Origin: JTS-RE9 sp964649195
Lineage (GTDB): Bacteria; Planctomycetota; Phycisphaerae; Phycisphaerales; Phycisphaeraceae
Length of the DNA stretch: 33,239 nt
Direction of reading: 5' to 3'
NCBI GenBank assembly: GCA_964649195.1
Contig: CAZYPK010000040.1
Coordinates: forward strand, 1 to 33,239
The translations under genes and the position numbers were made by a program. Under the pieces are notes generated by a model. It saw only the letters and a program-made list of their open reading frames with translations, was not told the DNA's origin and searched no databases. Positions 21,149 through 28,408 of the stretch are shown here, one piece after another. Position 1 is the stretch's first letter. Every line of letters starts with the position of its first letter.

Positions 21149-21531
21149 TCAAGCGAACAAAATTTCCAGCAGCAGCCGCGAAACAAAAACCGCTCGATCT
21201 GAACGCGGCGCTCAGCGCGGAATTAAAGAAAAACCGTGCGGCTCCCGGCTATGCCCGGCGCGTCGAGAAACTTCACGCGACCGTCGCCCGCACCATCTCC
21301 AAATCGGGCAAACCTTCCGCCACGCTCCACCCAGAAGACATCGACCTGATCATCGGCCCATCCATCCCCGACTCGGAAGCCGATGCCGAACTGAGCCGTT
21401 ACCTCGCCGCTCGCAGAAAAGAACCCGGCCACGCGAAACGAGTCGCGGCCTTGAAGCGGACGATCCGTAAAACGGAAGCGGCGAACGCGAAACGCAAACC
21501 GGCAAAACAGGCGAAGAACACGGTGGCGTGA
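21139..21531 (+). CDS. Basic helical protein with duplicated PG(Y/H)A module, partner of the GNAT-like protein
   Basis: A 130-residue protein, rich in lysine and alanine. It contains two gapless 30-residue repeats: AALSAELKKNRAAPGYARRV... (about 20-49) and AELSRYLAARRKEPGHAKRV... (about 79-108), each with LS, L, R, PG(Y/H)A, RV, L and a T(V/I)-x-(R/K)-T end. The second lies 19 residues after IGPSI, as in the protein at 20279-20506. The tail (KRKPAKQAKN) is basic. The start overlaps the GNAT-like gene by 10 bases with GGTGATGAATG upstream. Likely helical repeat; possibly a binding partner or antitoxin-like regulator of the enzyme, which is inference from gene order. Confidence 0.7.
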   Translation: MGLIKRTKFPAAAAKQKPLDLNAALSAELKKNRAAPGYARRVEKLHATVARTISKSGKPSATLHPEDIDLIIGPSIPDSEADAELSRYLAARRKEPGHAKRVAALKRTIRKTEAANAKRKPAKQAKNTVA

Positions 21532-21589
21532 CCTGTCTCACATCACCGGCGGCATGTGGATCGTCCCGTCTTTGCCGCACTCTGCTACG

Positions 21590-21784
21590 ATGACATCGAA
21601 AATGCCAGGCGGTCGCCCTCCAAAACCTGCGGAGGAACGACTGGCGACACATTTGATCACTCGCTGCACGGACGAAGAGCGGGAGCTGATCGAGAAGGCG
21701 GCCCAGGCCGCCGGCAAGAAGCTCTCGGAGTGGATGAGGGAAAAACTCATCCTTGCAGCGAAATCGCAGAAGCGTCGCCGGTAA
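21590..21784 (+). CDS. Small ribbon-helix-helix/MobC-like protein
   Basis: A 64-residue protein, GGRPPKPAEERLATHLITRC, then TDEERELIEKAAQAAGKKLSEWMREKLILAA. The pattern of a basic N-terminus, one strand (HLITRCT) and two helices, with KLSEWMREKL, is that of ribbon-helix-helix DNA-binding proteins found in plasmid mobilisation (MobC-like) and antitoxin genes. No relaxase or toxin partner is adjacent. Start is uncertain: ATG at 21554, 21590 or 21602; 21590 keeps the whole domain without the odd upstream residues. Confidence 0.6.
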   Translation: MTSKMPGGRPPKPAEERLATHLITRCTDEERELIEKAAQAAGKKLSEWMREKLILAAKSQKRRR

Positions 21785-21988
21785 GAGCTTGACACGGACA
21801 GTTATTGGATTGCAATATCTGCCGCCCGCACAGCGGCGGCGCTGCTGCAGTTGACGATCTCGTGTGCGGTGAGTGTTTGAACCGAGCCTTGTACGTCTCC
21901 CCGGAACCTGCCCCGCACGCGGTTCACCACTGGCAGATCGTTAGGCGATCCACGGACTTTTCCTCCCTCGTCGATAAGGAACACTGCT

Positions 21989-22225
21989 ATGGCCGCATCA
22001 ACTCGTCGTCCAGGAAACGAGATTCTCACTGGCTACGCCATCATCGCAATCTCAATGATATTGTTCTATGGAGCGTTACGTGGTGGCGCCGCAGATTTCA
22101 CCGCGTATTACTTCGGAACGGCATTATCGCTGTTCGTTTTTCTGTTTGGTGTTTTCAATATTCTTAGCGCTATCTTCAAGGCATTGGTTGACGCGACTGC
22201 GGCCAAACCGGACCTGAGAGGATAG
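21989..22225 (+). CDS. Small two-helix membrane protein
   Basis: A 78-residue protein with two transmembrane segments: ILTGYAIIAISMILFYGAL (about 12-30) and YYFGTALSLFVFLFGVFNIL (about 40-59). A basic N-terminus (ASTRRPGNE) suggests an N-in orientation. AAGGAA is placed 9 bases before the ATG. No family is recognised. The 200 bp upstream show no gene. Confidence 0.6.
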   Translation: MAASTRRPGNEILTGYAIIAISMILFYGALRGGAADFTAYYFGTALSLFVFLFGVFNILSAIFKALVDATAAKPDLRG

Positions 22226-22309
22226 CGAGTAACATGGGTACGCCCGGTGATTGTCCCGCGTCGCAAAACCACCGATGATGGCCGGGCTGTATGGATATCA
22301 TGTCCGTCT

Positions 22310-22337
22310 CGACCCTCTGTGGGTGGTCGGTCCTTTT
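22310..22337 (+). terminator. Weak terminator-like hairpin
   Basis: CGACC (22310-22314) and GGTCG (22325-22329) enclose a short loop and are followed by GTCCTTTTT. The stem is short. It would end transcription of the two-helix protein gene before the lipoprotein gene at 22455. Confidence 0.35.
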
Positions 22338-22454
22338 TCATCACACCGAAGGGAACATCCCATGTCACATGAGACTCACGACGTGGGTTGGCACGGTATG
22401 CTTTGACGTGGGAAGGTTCAGAACTCTCACGAGGTATGCGAAGCGGAGATAAGA

Positions 22455-24605
22455 ATGAAACAGCATCTCGTTATTGCGGCGATCGGGTGTCTGGTCTTGT
22501 TGGGGGGATGTACCAACCTGCGAACGTCACAGGAACGATGGTCACTGTTTCCCTCGGGCGCTCGCTACAACTTCATCCAAAGCGTCAGCCCGCGGTATCT
22601 CTGGATGCGAGGCGGTCTATGGTGCGGCCAGGTCCAGCAGTACGACATGAAAGAGCGGAAGTTGACCGTCTTCACCGAGCGTGACGGTCTGCCGTTGAGC
22701 ACGAACGGCGTCGAACGGCTGGTCGCCTCGGACGATGGTCGATGCCTCCTGATGCTCGAACATGAACCTCGCCTGTTTTTGTGGCAAGAGGGTCTTGGGT
22801 GGCGCAGCTTGCCCCGTGTCGATGCCAAGCATGAAGTCCAAGACATTGCCTTCGACACCGACGGCAGAATCCTTGTCCTGGCCACCGATAAAGTTGAATC
22901 CACGAACCCGACCTCGTGCATCATCTTGCGCCTCACCGCTGGAAAGTGGCAAACGACACGCACGACGAGTTTGTACGGTGTCTCCGCGATCGTCCCATTT
23001 GATGACGCCTATGTGCTCAAGAGCTACAACCGCAAAAGCAACCGGTCCAAACTGGTCCACGTTCCGAAGTGGCCACATTCTGATCCGGTCGAACTGCCCG
23101 GCGAGCTGCCCGACGAGAATCGGCTTAAGTATTTCCGACTGGCCGGCAAGACCTATATGGCCACGCCTTTTCCCATGGAGCATGCCGATCTGCCCCGTTT
23201 TCCGGGCGTCCGGGTCATGCAGACACTGCGGGAGATCACACCCGATGGCGTGGTCCTGACCTCGAATGACACGCCGCAGTTCCTGGACTTGCGGAGCGGG
23301 ACATTCCAGCCCATGTCGTTTTCCGTGCAGCCCGGACGGAAGATGATCTGCGAGATGCCATCGATCGGCCGGTGGGAGGTTGATGCCCGTGATGGAGCCA
23401 CTCTCTTTCCGATCATGAACGTGAACGGCGATGTGTGGATGCCTACCGGTACCTATCGCAACGGGCAGTGGACTCCGACGGCTGGCTCCAGACATGAGGT
23501 CCACGGAATTCAAGCCGCCCAAACCGAGGAAGCCTATTACGATGCGGACGAAGGCCGATGGAGGCGAACGGTTCCGCCGGAGTATGGGAGTTTCTCAATC
23601 GTTGATCCGGACAAGAAGCTGGCGTGGGTCGTGTCCGACTACAAAGCGACGACCATGCGCCTGATGGATTTCAGCGGCAAGAAACCTCGCGTGATCAGGG
23701 AAGTTCAGCGCGAGGCGGATTGGGGACTTCCAAGCTTCCAGGACAGCCAGGGACGATGGTGGATGTGGCGATCGAACGTCGTCCGGCTGGACCCGGACGG
23801 GCAGTTCAAGCGTTATCCGCTCGAGAGTCCCACTGCCATCTGGCTGGGCCCCAAGACCGGCGACATCTGGGCTGCGGATTTTCCACACTATTTGAGATAC
23901 GACCCACGAAAGGATGAGTTTGTTCCGGACAAGCAGGATCAGTTGTATGATGCACACGCATTTCGGCTCGGCGCGCACGAGTATTCCTTGTTGCCTCTCA
24001 AGCATGGCTTGGGCACGTGGTCATTCATGCGGAAAATCGACGGGAAATGGGTGCCTGCCGGTGATGCCTCGCGCGCGGGTGATCGCCTGCTGATCAACGA
24101 CAGCAACGGGGTTTGGGAGTTGGATACTCACAAGGCGCGGTGGGTGAGATTGCATTCCACGATGGGTTTCCGTGTGGCGTTCGATTCGCAAGGACGCAGG
24201 ATATTGGCGAACCACCACGGGATTCTTCTGTATGACGGTGATCCGTTTGAGGATCCCGGATACGTGCAGTACCGGGCGCTGATCGAGGCGCAGGAGAAAA
24301 TTCTTACCGAGTGCCTGGGGCTTCTTGCATCGCCAGACGAACGAATCCGCCAGTTCGCCAAGTTGCAGATTCAGGACTTATCGCCGTTCATCAGACCGAA
24401 GATCGAGGCCATTGCCGAGGATGATCGAACATCGGAAGCGGTCAGAGATCTGTTAAGAGAGTTGCTTGCTCGGCTGTCGATGGAAGCGCTCCCGCCGGGC
24501 CTGTTCAATGCGGCGCATCCCCCGTGCCCGCCTTACACACCCAAGCCCGGACGGGGCGCTGAAAGTACAGCCGCTGGAGAAGAGCCATGCCACTCTACGA
24601 GATGA
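22455..24605 (+). CDS. Beta-propeller lipoprotein with C-terminal helical domain
   Basis: A 716-residue exported protein. The N-terminus MKQHLVIAAIGCLVLLGGCTN has a lipobox LGGC with the lipid-attachment cysteine at 19. Residues about 45-600 are repeated beta strands resembling 'two-component regulator propeller' blades, for example LWCGQVQQYDMKERKLTVFTERDGLP and VERLVASDDGR; later blades are MRLMDFSGKKPRVIREVQRE and WLGPKTGDIWAADFPHYLRYD. Residues about 615-680 are helical (LIEAQEKILTECLGLLASPDERIRQFAKLQIQ...). No kinase or transmembrane receptor part follows, so it is not a hybrid sensor. GGAG precedes the ATG. Its last 19 bases overlap the next gene. Function is unknown, probably binding or sensing at the envelope. 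Confidence 0.8.
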   Translation: MKQHLVIAAIGCLVLLGGCTNLRTSQERWSLFPSGARYNFIQSVSPRYLWMRGGLWCGQVQQYDMKERKLTVFTERDGLPLSTNGVERLVASDDGRCLLMLEHEPRLFLWQEGLGWRSLPRVDAKHEVQDIAFDTDGRILVLATDKVESTNPTSCIILRLTAGKWQTTRTTSLYGVSAIVPFDDAYVLKSYNRKSNRSKLVHVPKWPHSDPVELPGELPDENRLKYFRLAGKTYMATPFPMEHADLPRFPGVRVMQTLREITPDGVVLTSNDTPQFLDLRSGTFQPMSFSVQPGRKMICEMPSIGRWEVDARDGATLFPIMNVNGDVWMPTGTYRNGQWTPTAGSRHEVHGIQAAQTEEAYYDADEGRWRRTVPPEYGSFSIVDPDKKLAWVVSDYKATTMRLMDFSGKKPRVIREVQREADWGLPSFQDSQGRWWMWRSNVVRLDPDGQFKRYPLESPTAIWLGPKTGDIWAADFPHYLRYDPRKDEFVPDKQDQLYDAHAFRLGAHEYSLLPLKHGLGTWSFMRKIDGKWVPAGDASRAGDRLLINDSNGVWELDTHKARWVRLHSTMGFRVAFDSQGRRILANHHGILLYDGDPFEDPGYVQYRALIEAQEKILTECLGLLASPDERIRQFAKLQIQDLSPFIRPKIEAIAEDDRTSEAVRDLLRELLARLSMEALPPGLFNAAHPPCPPYTPKPGRGAESTAAGEEPCHSTR

Positions 24606-25687
24606 CCGACAGCAGCTTCCGTCCGCTGGATGAAGCCTCGTTCGCCGATCTGAAGGTGCGCGAGCGCGATGATCTTCAACGGTTGTTGCGGACGCAGATC
24701 GATGTGCTGGGCGATGAGCTCTACGTGCTGACGGAGGAGTTTGGTGACTGGGACGACAGCCGGCGGCGGATTGACCTTCTGGCCATCGATCCGCAGGCGA
24801 ACCTGGTGGTGATTGAACTCAAGCGTACCAACGATGGCGGGCACATGGATCTGCAATCCATCCGCTACGCCAGCATGGTGTCGGCGATGACCTTCGAGCG
24901 GGCGGAGCAGATTCACGCTGAGTTCCTCAGCCGTATGGGCGAATCGGCAGATGAAGCCAGAAGCCGGATGCTTACCTTTCTGGGCTGGGATGAGGCGGAT
25001 GAGGCGAACTTCGCGCCGGATGTGCGAATCGTGCTGGTCTCGGAGGATTTCGGGAAGGAACTGACCACGGTCGTGCTCTGGCTGCGCGATCGGGACATCG
25101 ACATCCGCTGTGTGCGGCTGCGGCCTTACAAGGATGGTGACCGACGATTGATCGATGTGCAGCAGATCATCCCGCTGCCCGAGGCCAATGAATACCAGGT
25201 GCAGATTCGGGAGAAGGAACAGGTGGGCCGCAAGAAGCGGGCTGAGCGGTCGGAAGTGCATCTTCGTTTCTGGCCGGGCATCGTGGCCCTGGCCCGCAGC
25301 CGCAATACCCGCCATGCGAACATCAAGCCCGGCTCGTACCACTGGCTCAGCGCCAGCTCGGGCATTCGCGGGCTGGGATTCAACTATGTGGTCGTGCAGG
25401 ACCATGGCAGCGCGGAACTCTACATCGACCGTGGCGATGCGGTGGAGAACAAACGCATCTTCGACCTGCTCCACGCCCGCAAGGATGAAATCGACAAGGC
25501 GTTTGGCGAGCCGCTTTCATGGGAACGGCTGGACACGAAGCGCGCTTGCCGAATCAAGCATTTCTGCAAGAGCGGCGGCTACAGCAGCCCCGAAGCCAAC
25601 TGGCCCGCGATCCAGGCGGAGATGGTTGATGCGATGACCCGCTTGGAAAACGCGCTAAAATCCGGGCTGGCGTCGCTGGGGTTGTAA
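24587..25687 (+). CDS. PD-(D/E)XK nuclease-like protein with DUF4268 C-terminus
   Basis: A 366-residue cytoplasmic protein. The N-terminal domain fits the PD-(D/E)XK fold as in NucS-type (DUF91) endonucleases: RIDLLAID with D63, VVIELKR with E77-x-K79, then a conserved LQSIRYASM with Q90. Residues about 100-205 include FAPDVRIVLVSEDFGKELTTVVLWLRDRDIDIRCVRL. The C-terminal part (about 215-360) resembles DUF4268, with FWPGIVALA, SYHWLSASSGIRGLGFNYVVVQDHGSAELYIDRGD and a helical ANWPAIQAEMVDAMTRLENAL end. Such proteins occur alone or beside restriction-type genes and are suspected DNA-processing or defence enzymes. GGAG lies before the ATG, inside the end of the propeller gene. Confidence 0.8.
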   Translation: MPLYEMTDSSFRPLDEASFADLKVRERDDLQRLLRTQIDVLGDELYVLTEEFGDWDDSRRRIDLLAIDPQANLVVIELKRTNDGGHMDLQSIRYASMVSAMTFERAEQIHAEFLSRMGESADEARSRMLTFLGWDEADEANFAPDVRIVLVSEDFGKELTTVVLWLRDRDIDIRCVRLRPYKDGDRRLIDVQQIIPLPEANEYQVQIREKEQVGRKKRAERSEVHLRFWPGIVALARSRNTRHANIKPGSYHWLSASSGIRGLGFNYVVVQDHGSAELYIDRGDAVENKRIFDLLHARKDEIDKAFGEPLSWERLDTKRACRIKHFCKSGGYSSPEANWPAIQAEMVDAMTRLENALKSGLASLGL

Positions 25688-25689
25688 GC

Positions 25690-25872
25690 CTGCGATTCTG
25701 GGACGAAAAGAAAAACGAGCGCGGTATGCTGAGCGTGGGCGATAACGGCTTCACGAGATTCACGGTGAAGGGCGGCTCCAATGCGGGCCTCACGACAGGC
25801 GTCATCTCGGACGGCGATGTCACATTCCATGTGACGGATCGTGACGGGAAACCTGTTTTCAAGGCCCCTTGA
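25690..25872 (+). pseudogene. Remnant of a secreted repeat protein C-terminus
   Basis: The frame immediately after the nuclease-like gene reads LRFWDEKKNERGMLSVGDNG, then FTRFTVKGGSNAGLTTGVIS and DGDVTFHVTDRDGKPVFKAP, stop. The alternation of DEKxxERG-x-L-x-VGDNG with a final DRDGKPVFKAP resembles C-terminal repeats of planctomycetal and verrucomicrobial secreted proteins. There is no proper start; an internal ATG at 25726 would leave 48 residues. A 5'-truncated remnant is more likely than a functional gene. Confidence 0.45.
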
Positions 25873-25900
25873 CCAGAAGCAGGGATCGCACGGATGCCCC

Positions 25901-25929
25901 AGGCACGGGACCTTGAAGGTCCCGTGCCT
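25901..25929. repeat. 29-nt perfect palindrome, copy 1
   Basis: AGGCACGGGACCTT-g-AAGGTCCCGTGCCT, a 14-bp stem around a single base. An identical 29-nt copy lies at 26861-26889. The 184 bp between this copy and the next gene show no gene. Confidence 0.9.
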
Positions 25930-26113
25930 TGTGCGTTTGGAATGCGGTTCAAATGCGCCGCGGATATGGTTTCCGATCCGTGTCGATACCACGACTTGGA
26001 GGACATCATCGGGTTCTTCGCGGAGTGGCGATGATGGGGCGCGGACAGTTCGGGGGCCTGCCCGTACCGCATAATCTCGCGTAGGATGTCATACGCATCA
26101 GGAGATGCTCGTC

Positions 26114-26860
26114 ATGTCACGATTGACTTTGATCATGATCTTCGCCAATGCCCTGTGCATGATCGGATGTTCCCAGGCGCATGATGACAAGGTGGCGCAT
26201 GAAGCAACGCATGAGGCCGCGCGCGGCGATGAATCATCCGGTGATGACAGCGATGACGACGGCCCCACCCTGTGGGTTTCATGGGAGGACGGAAACCATT
26301 ATCACGTCCAAGGCTCGCGGATGACTCTTGACGAGGTGGCCGACCTGTTCCAGCGTCAACGGCCCAGGCGGGTCGGCATCCTCATGCCCTCCGGTTCCCC
26401 GATCGAACTCATCTATCCGATCATCCATGAGGCTTCCAAAGCGAACTGCATGATTTTCAGTTTGGCCGTGGGCAGGATCGATGATTCAGTGGTCTGGTGG
26501 AAGATGCCCGGTGTTCCCCATTCGCATGGTGACCGTCGATATTTCATGGAAGTGATTCTGGACGGACACAACACGCGCATCGTGATGTCGCCCAAGTCTC
26601 CGCGAACCGTTTATAAAAACGAACGGCCCGGCGGGGAGAAACCCGGGACGGCCAAGACGCCCGAACGATTCGCACATTTCGGGGGGGAACTGCTCGAAGG
26701 CGTCGCCATGAAGAACAACACGATCATCGCCATCATCACCATTGAACCGGCGACGGGCATTGAGGATTGCATCGAATGGTTCGAGGAGTTGAACCGGGTG
26801 TTGCCGGGGCGATATACGGTTCAGTTGCGCCGCAGGATGGTGGAAGAAAATCGGGACTGA
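26114..26860 (+). CDS. Lipoprotein with acidic linker, unknown function
   Basis: A 248-residue exported lipoprotein: MSRLTLIMIFANALCMIGCSQ with lipobox MIGC, followed by a histidine- and aspartate-rich linker (AHDDKVAHEATHEAARGDESSGDDSDDDG). The remaining domain has two similar halves: TLWVSWEDGNHYHVQGSRMT with LDEVADLFQRQRPRRVGILM, and later RYFMEVILDGHNTRIVM with NTIIAIITIEPATGIEDCIEWFEEL. The second half resembles ExbD/TolR-like or biopolymer-transport periplasmic folds only loosely, so no family is claimed. ATG at 26114 is preferred to 26105 because AGGAG lies 9 bases upstream of it and abuts the earlier one. Confidence 0.65.
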   Translation: MSRLTLIMIFANALCMIGCSQAHDDKVAHEATHEAARGDESSGDDSDDDGPTLWVSWEDGNHYHVQGSRMTLDEVADLFQRQRPRRVGILMPSGSPIELIYPIIHEASKANCMIFSLAVGRIDDSVVWWKMPGVPHSHGDRRYFMEVILDGHNTRIVMSPKSPRTVYKNERPGGEKPGTAKTPERFAHFGGELLEGVAMKNNTIIAIITIEPATGIEDCIEWFEELNRVLPGRYTVQLRRRMVEENRD

Positions 26861-26889
26861 AGGCACGGGACCTTGAAGGTCCCGTGCCT
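26861..26889. repeat. 29-nt perfect palindrome, copy 2
   Basis: Identical to 25901-25929 and starting at the base after the TGA of the lipoprotein gene. It may form the 3' end of that transcript. Confidence 0.9.
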
Positions 26890-26939
26890 GGAGGTTCCCG
26901 ATCCGTGTTGTTCCGGCTCGGCATCGGCATGCGATCGGG

Positions 26940-28178
26940 TCACTTCGCCGGTTTGCCCACGCAGATGAGCTGTTTGCCGTTGCGAAGGATGAAGGCGCCA
27001 TCGACGGGTGCGATGCCGTAGATTCGTCCCTCGATGGGCAGCGTGTTCTCGGCAATGGTTTGCGGTTCTTCGCCGGGCTTGATCACCACGGTCTTGCCTC
27101 GGGTGAGGAAAAAGTAGATGCGATCCTTGACGCCGATGGGCGAGGCCCAGCAGGAATCGCCCAGCCGCATCAGCCACTTCTGTTTGCCGGTGGTCGCATC
27201 CAAGGCGTAGGCGATGCCGGCTTTGCTGGTGTAGTAAACGGTGTTGTCGAAGACCAGCGGCGAAGCGAATGAGCTGCTGGCGGACTCGGCTCGCCAGAGA
27301 ATCCGGTCATCATTCAAGGGGGCTTTGTCATCGGGCGGGTCGCTTCGCCTGATGGCCATGTTGACGCTGGTCTCGCTGGCGCCGATGTGGATGGCGTCCC
27401 TGGTCACCGTCGGCGAGGCGACCGTGTTGCCCTTGAGTCCATCGCGGTGCCACAGGCGTTTGCCGTCGGCGGCGTCGAACGCTTCGACGATGCCGTTGGA
27501 GCTGATGAGGATTTCGGTTTTGTCCGCATGGTTGGCGACGATGGGCGAGCTCCAGGAGACGCGTTTTTCGCGGTCGATTTTCCAGGTGTTCTTGCCGGTT
27601 TTCTTGTCGATGGCCAGCAGGTAGCCGGGGCCTGAGTGATCGATGAGAAGGATGATCTGCGAATCGGTCTGCGCCAGTGAGCCGCCGATGCCATGATTGC
27701 CCAGGAACGGGCCGTACTCCTTGGTGAGCGATCGCTGCCAGAGGATGGCGCCGGCGTGATCGAAGGCGATGAGGTCACCGCTCTCGAAGAAGGCGACGAG
27801 ACGGTCGGCATCGACGACCGGCGTGGGGGCCGCCTTGGAGATGTAGTCGCTGACCTCGGCCTGCGTGGAGGATTCGATCGCCTTGGTCCAGCGCGGTTTG
27901 CCGGTGTGAAGATCGAAAGCATCGACGATGAGCTTCTCCTTCATTTTGCCTTGGGCGCTGGTGACGAAAACTTTGTCGTCCCAGATGACCGGACTCGACT
28001 GGCCGTAGCCTTGCAGGTCGGCGGTCCATGCGATGTTTTCATTTTCGCCCCAATTCAAAGGCAGATCGCGGGCTTCGGTGAGGCTGTCGCCGTTGCCGCG
28101 GAAGCCGGGCCAGTTGGGACCGGCGGTTGCGGAAAGCGGCAGGAGCAGGAGCAGGAGCAGGGGTAGTGGGCGGGGCAT
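26940..28178 (-). CDS. PQQ-like (BamB-type) beta-propeller secreted protein
   Basis: A 412-residue exported protein. The signal peptide is MPRPLPLLLLLLLPLSATAG, whose leucine run comes from a 6-nt repeat in the DNA. Then comes NWPGFRGNGDSLTEARDLPLNWGENENIAWTADLQGYGQSSPVIW, the standard start of planctomycetal PQQ-repeat proteins (the WPxFRGxxG...P..W motif). Blades follow with AFDLHTGKPRWTKAIE, LIAFDHAGAILWQRSL, LLAIDKKTGKNTWKID, VEAFDAADGKRLWHRDG and AYALDATTGKQKWLMR. This fold is used for protein scaffolding or as a quinoprotein; no dehydrogenase active site is evident. ATG at 28178 is chosen because it begins the signal peptide. Confidence 0.88.
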   Translation of the reverse strand: MPRPLPLLLLLLLPLSATAGPNWPGFRGNGDSLTEARDLPLNWGENENIAWTADLQGYGQSSPVIWDDKVFVTSAQGKMKEKLIVDAFDLHTGKPRWTKAIESSTQAEVSDYISKAAPTPVVDADRLVAFFESGDLIAFDHAGAILWQRSLTKEYGPFLGNHGIGGSLAQTDSQIILLIDHSGPGYLLAIDKKTGKNTWKIDREKRVSWSSPIVANHADKTEILISSNGIVEAFDAADGKRLWHRDGLKGNTVASPTVTRDAIHIGASETSVNMAIRRSDPPDDKAPLNDDRILWRAESASSSFASPLVFDNTVYYTSKAGIAYALDATTGKQKWLMRLGDSCWASPIGVKDRIYFFLTRGKTVVIKPGEEPQTIAENTLPIEGRIYGIAPVDGAFILRNGKQLICVGKPAK

Positions 28179-28201
28179 GGGAACACCGGAGTTGGAAGGA
28201 A

Positions 28202-28356
28202 AGCGCGAAATCCGAAGCACGAAATCCGAAACAAGGAAGGCGGAATCGGAAACAGGGAATGCAGAGGTCAGAAGTCAGAGATCAGAGATCAGTGCGAAAC
28301 AAACCACTGGGAAGCTGAATGCTTTTCTGACTTCTGACCTCTGATCTCTGACCTCT
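28202..28356. repeat. Long 7-nt-period array ending in a palindrome, AGAGRTC type, copy 2
   Basis: From 28206 the sequence runs in 7-nt steps: GAAATCC, GAAGCAC, GAAATCC, GAAACAA, GGAAGGC, GGAATCG, GAAACAG, GGAATGC, AGAGGTC, AGAAGTC, AGAGATC, AGAGATC. The last four units (from 28263) face an inverted array at 28327-28356 (CTGACTTCTGACCTCTGATC, then TCTGACCTCT). The order of unit variants differs between the arms. It occupies the spacer between the PQQ-like and kelch genes. Confidence 0.85.
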
Positions 28357-28408
28357 TTGGTAAGTCTGCGCACGCCGATCGGCGGGAACAGGTGTTGCAT
28401 CGATATTT

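Noticed and set aside
22455..24605. Hybrid two-component sensor
   Set aside because: The blades resemble regulator-propeller repeats, but there is no transmembrane segment after the propeller, no kinase or receiver domain, and the N-terminus is a lipoprotein signal.
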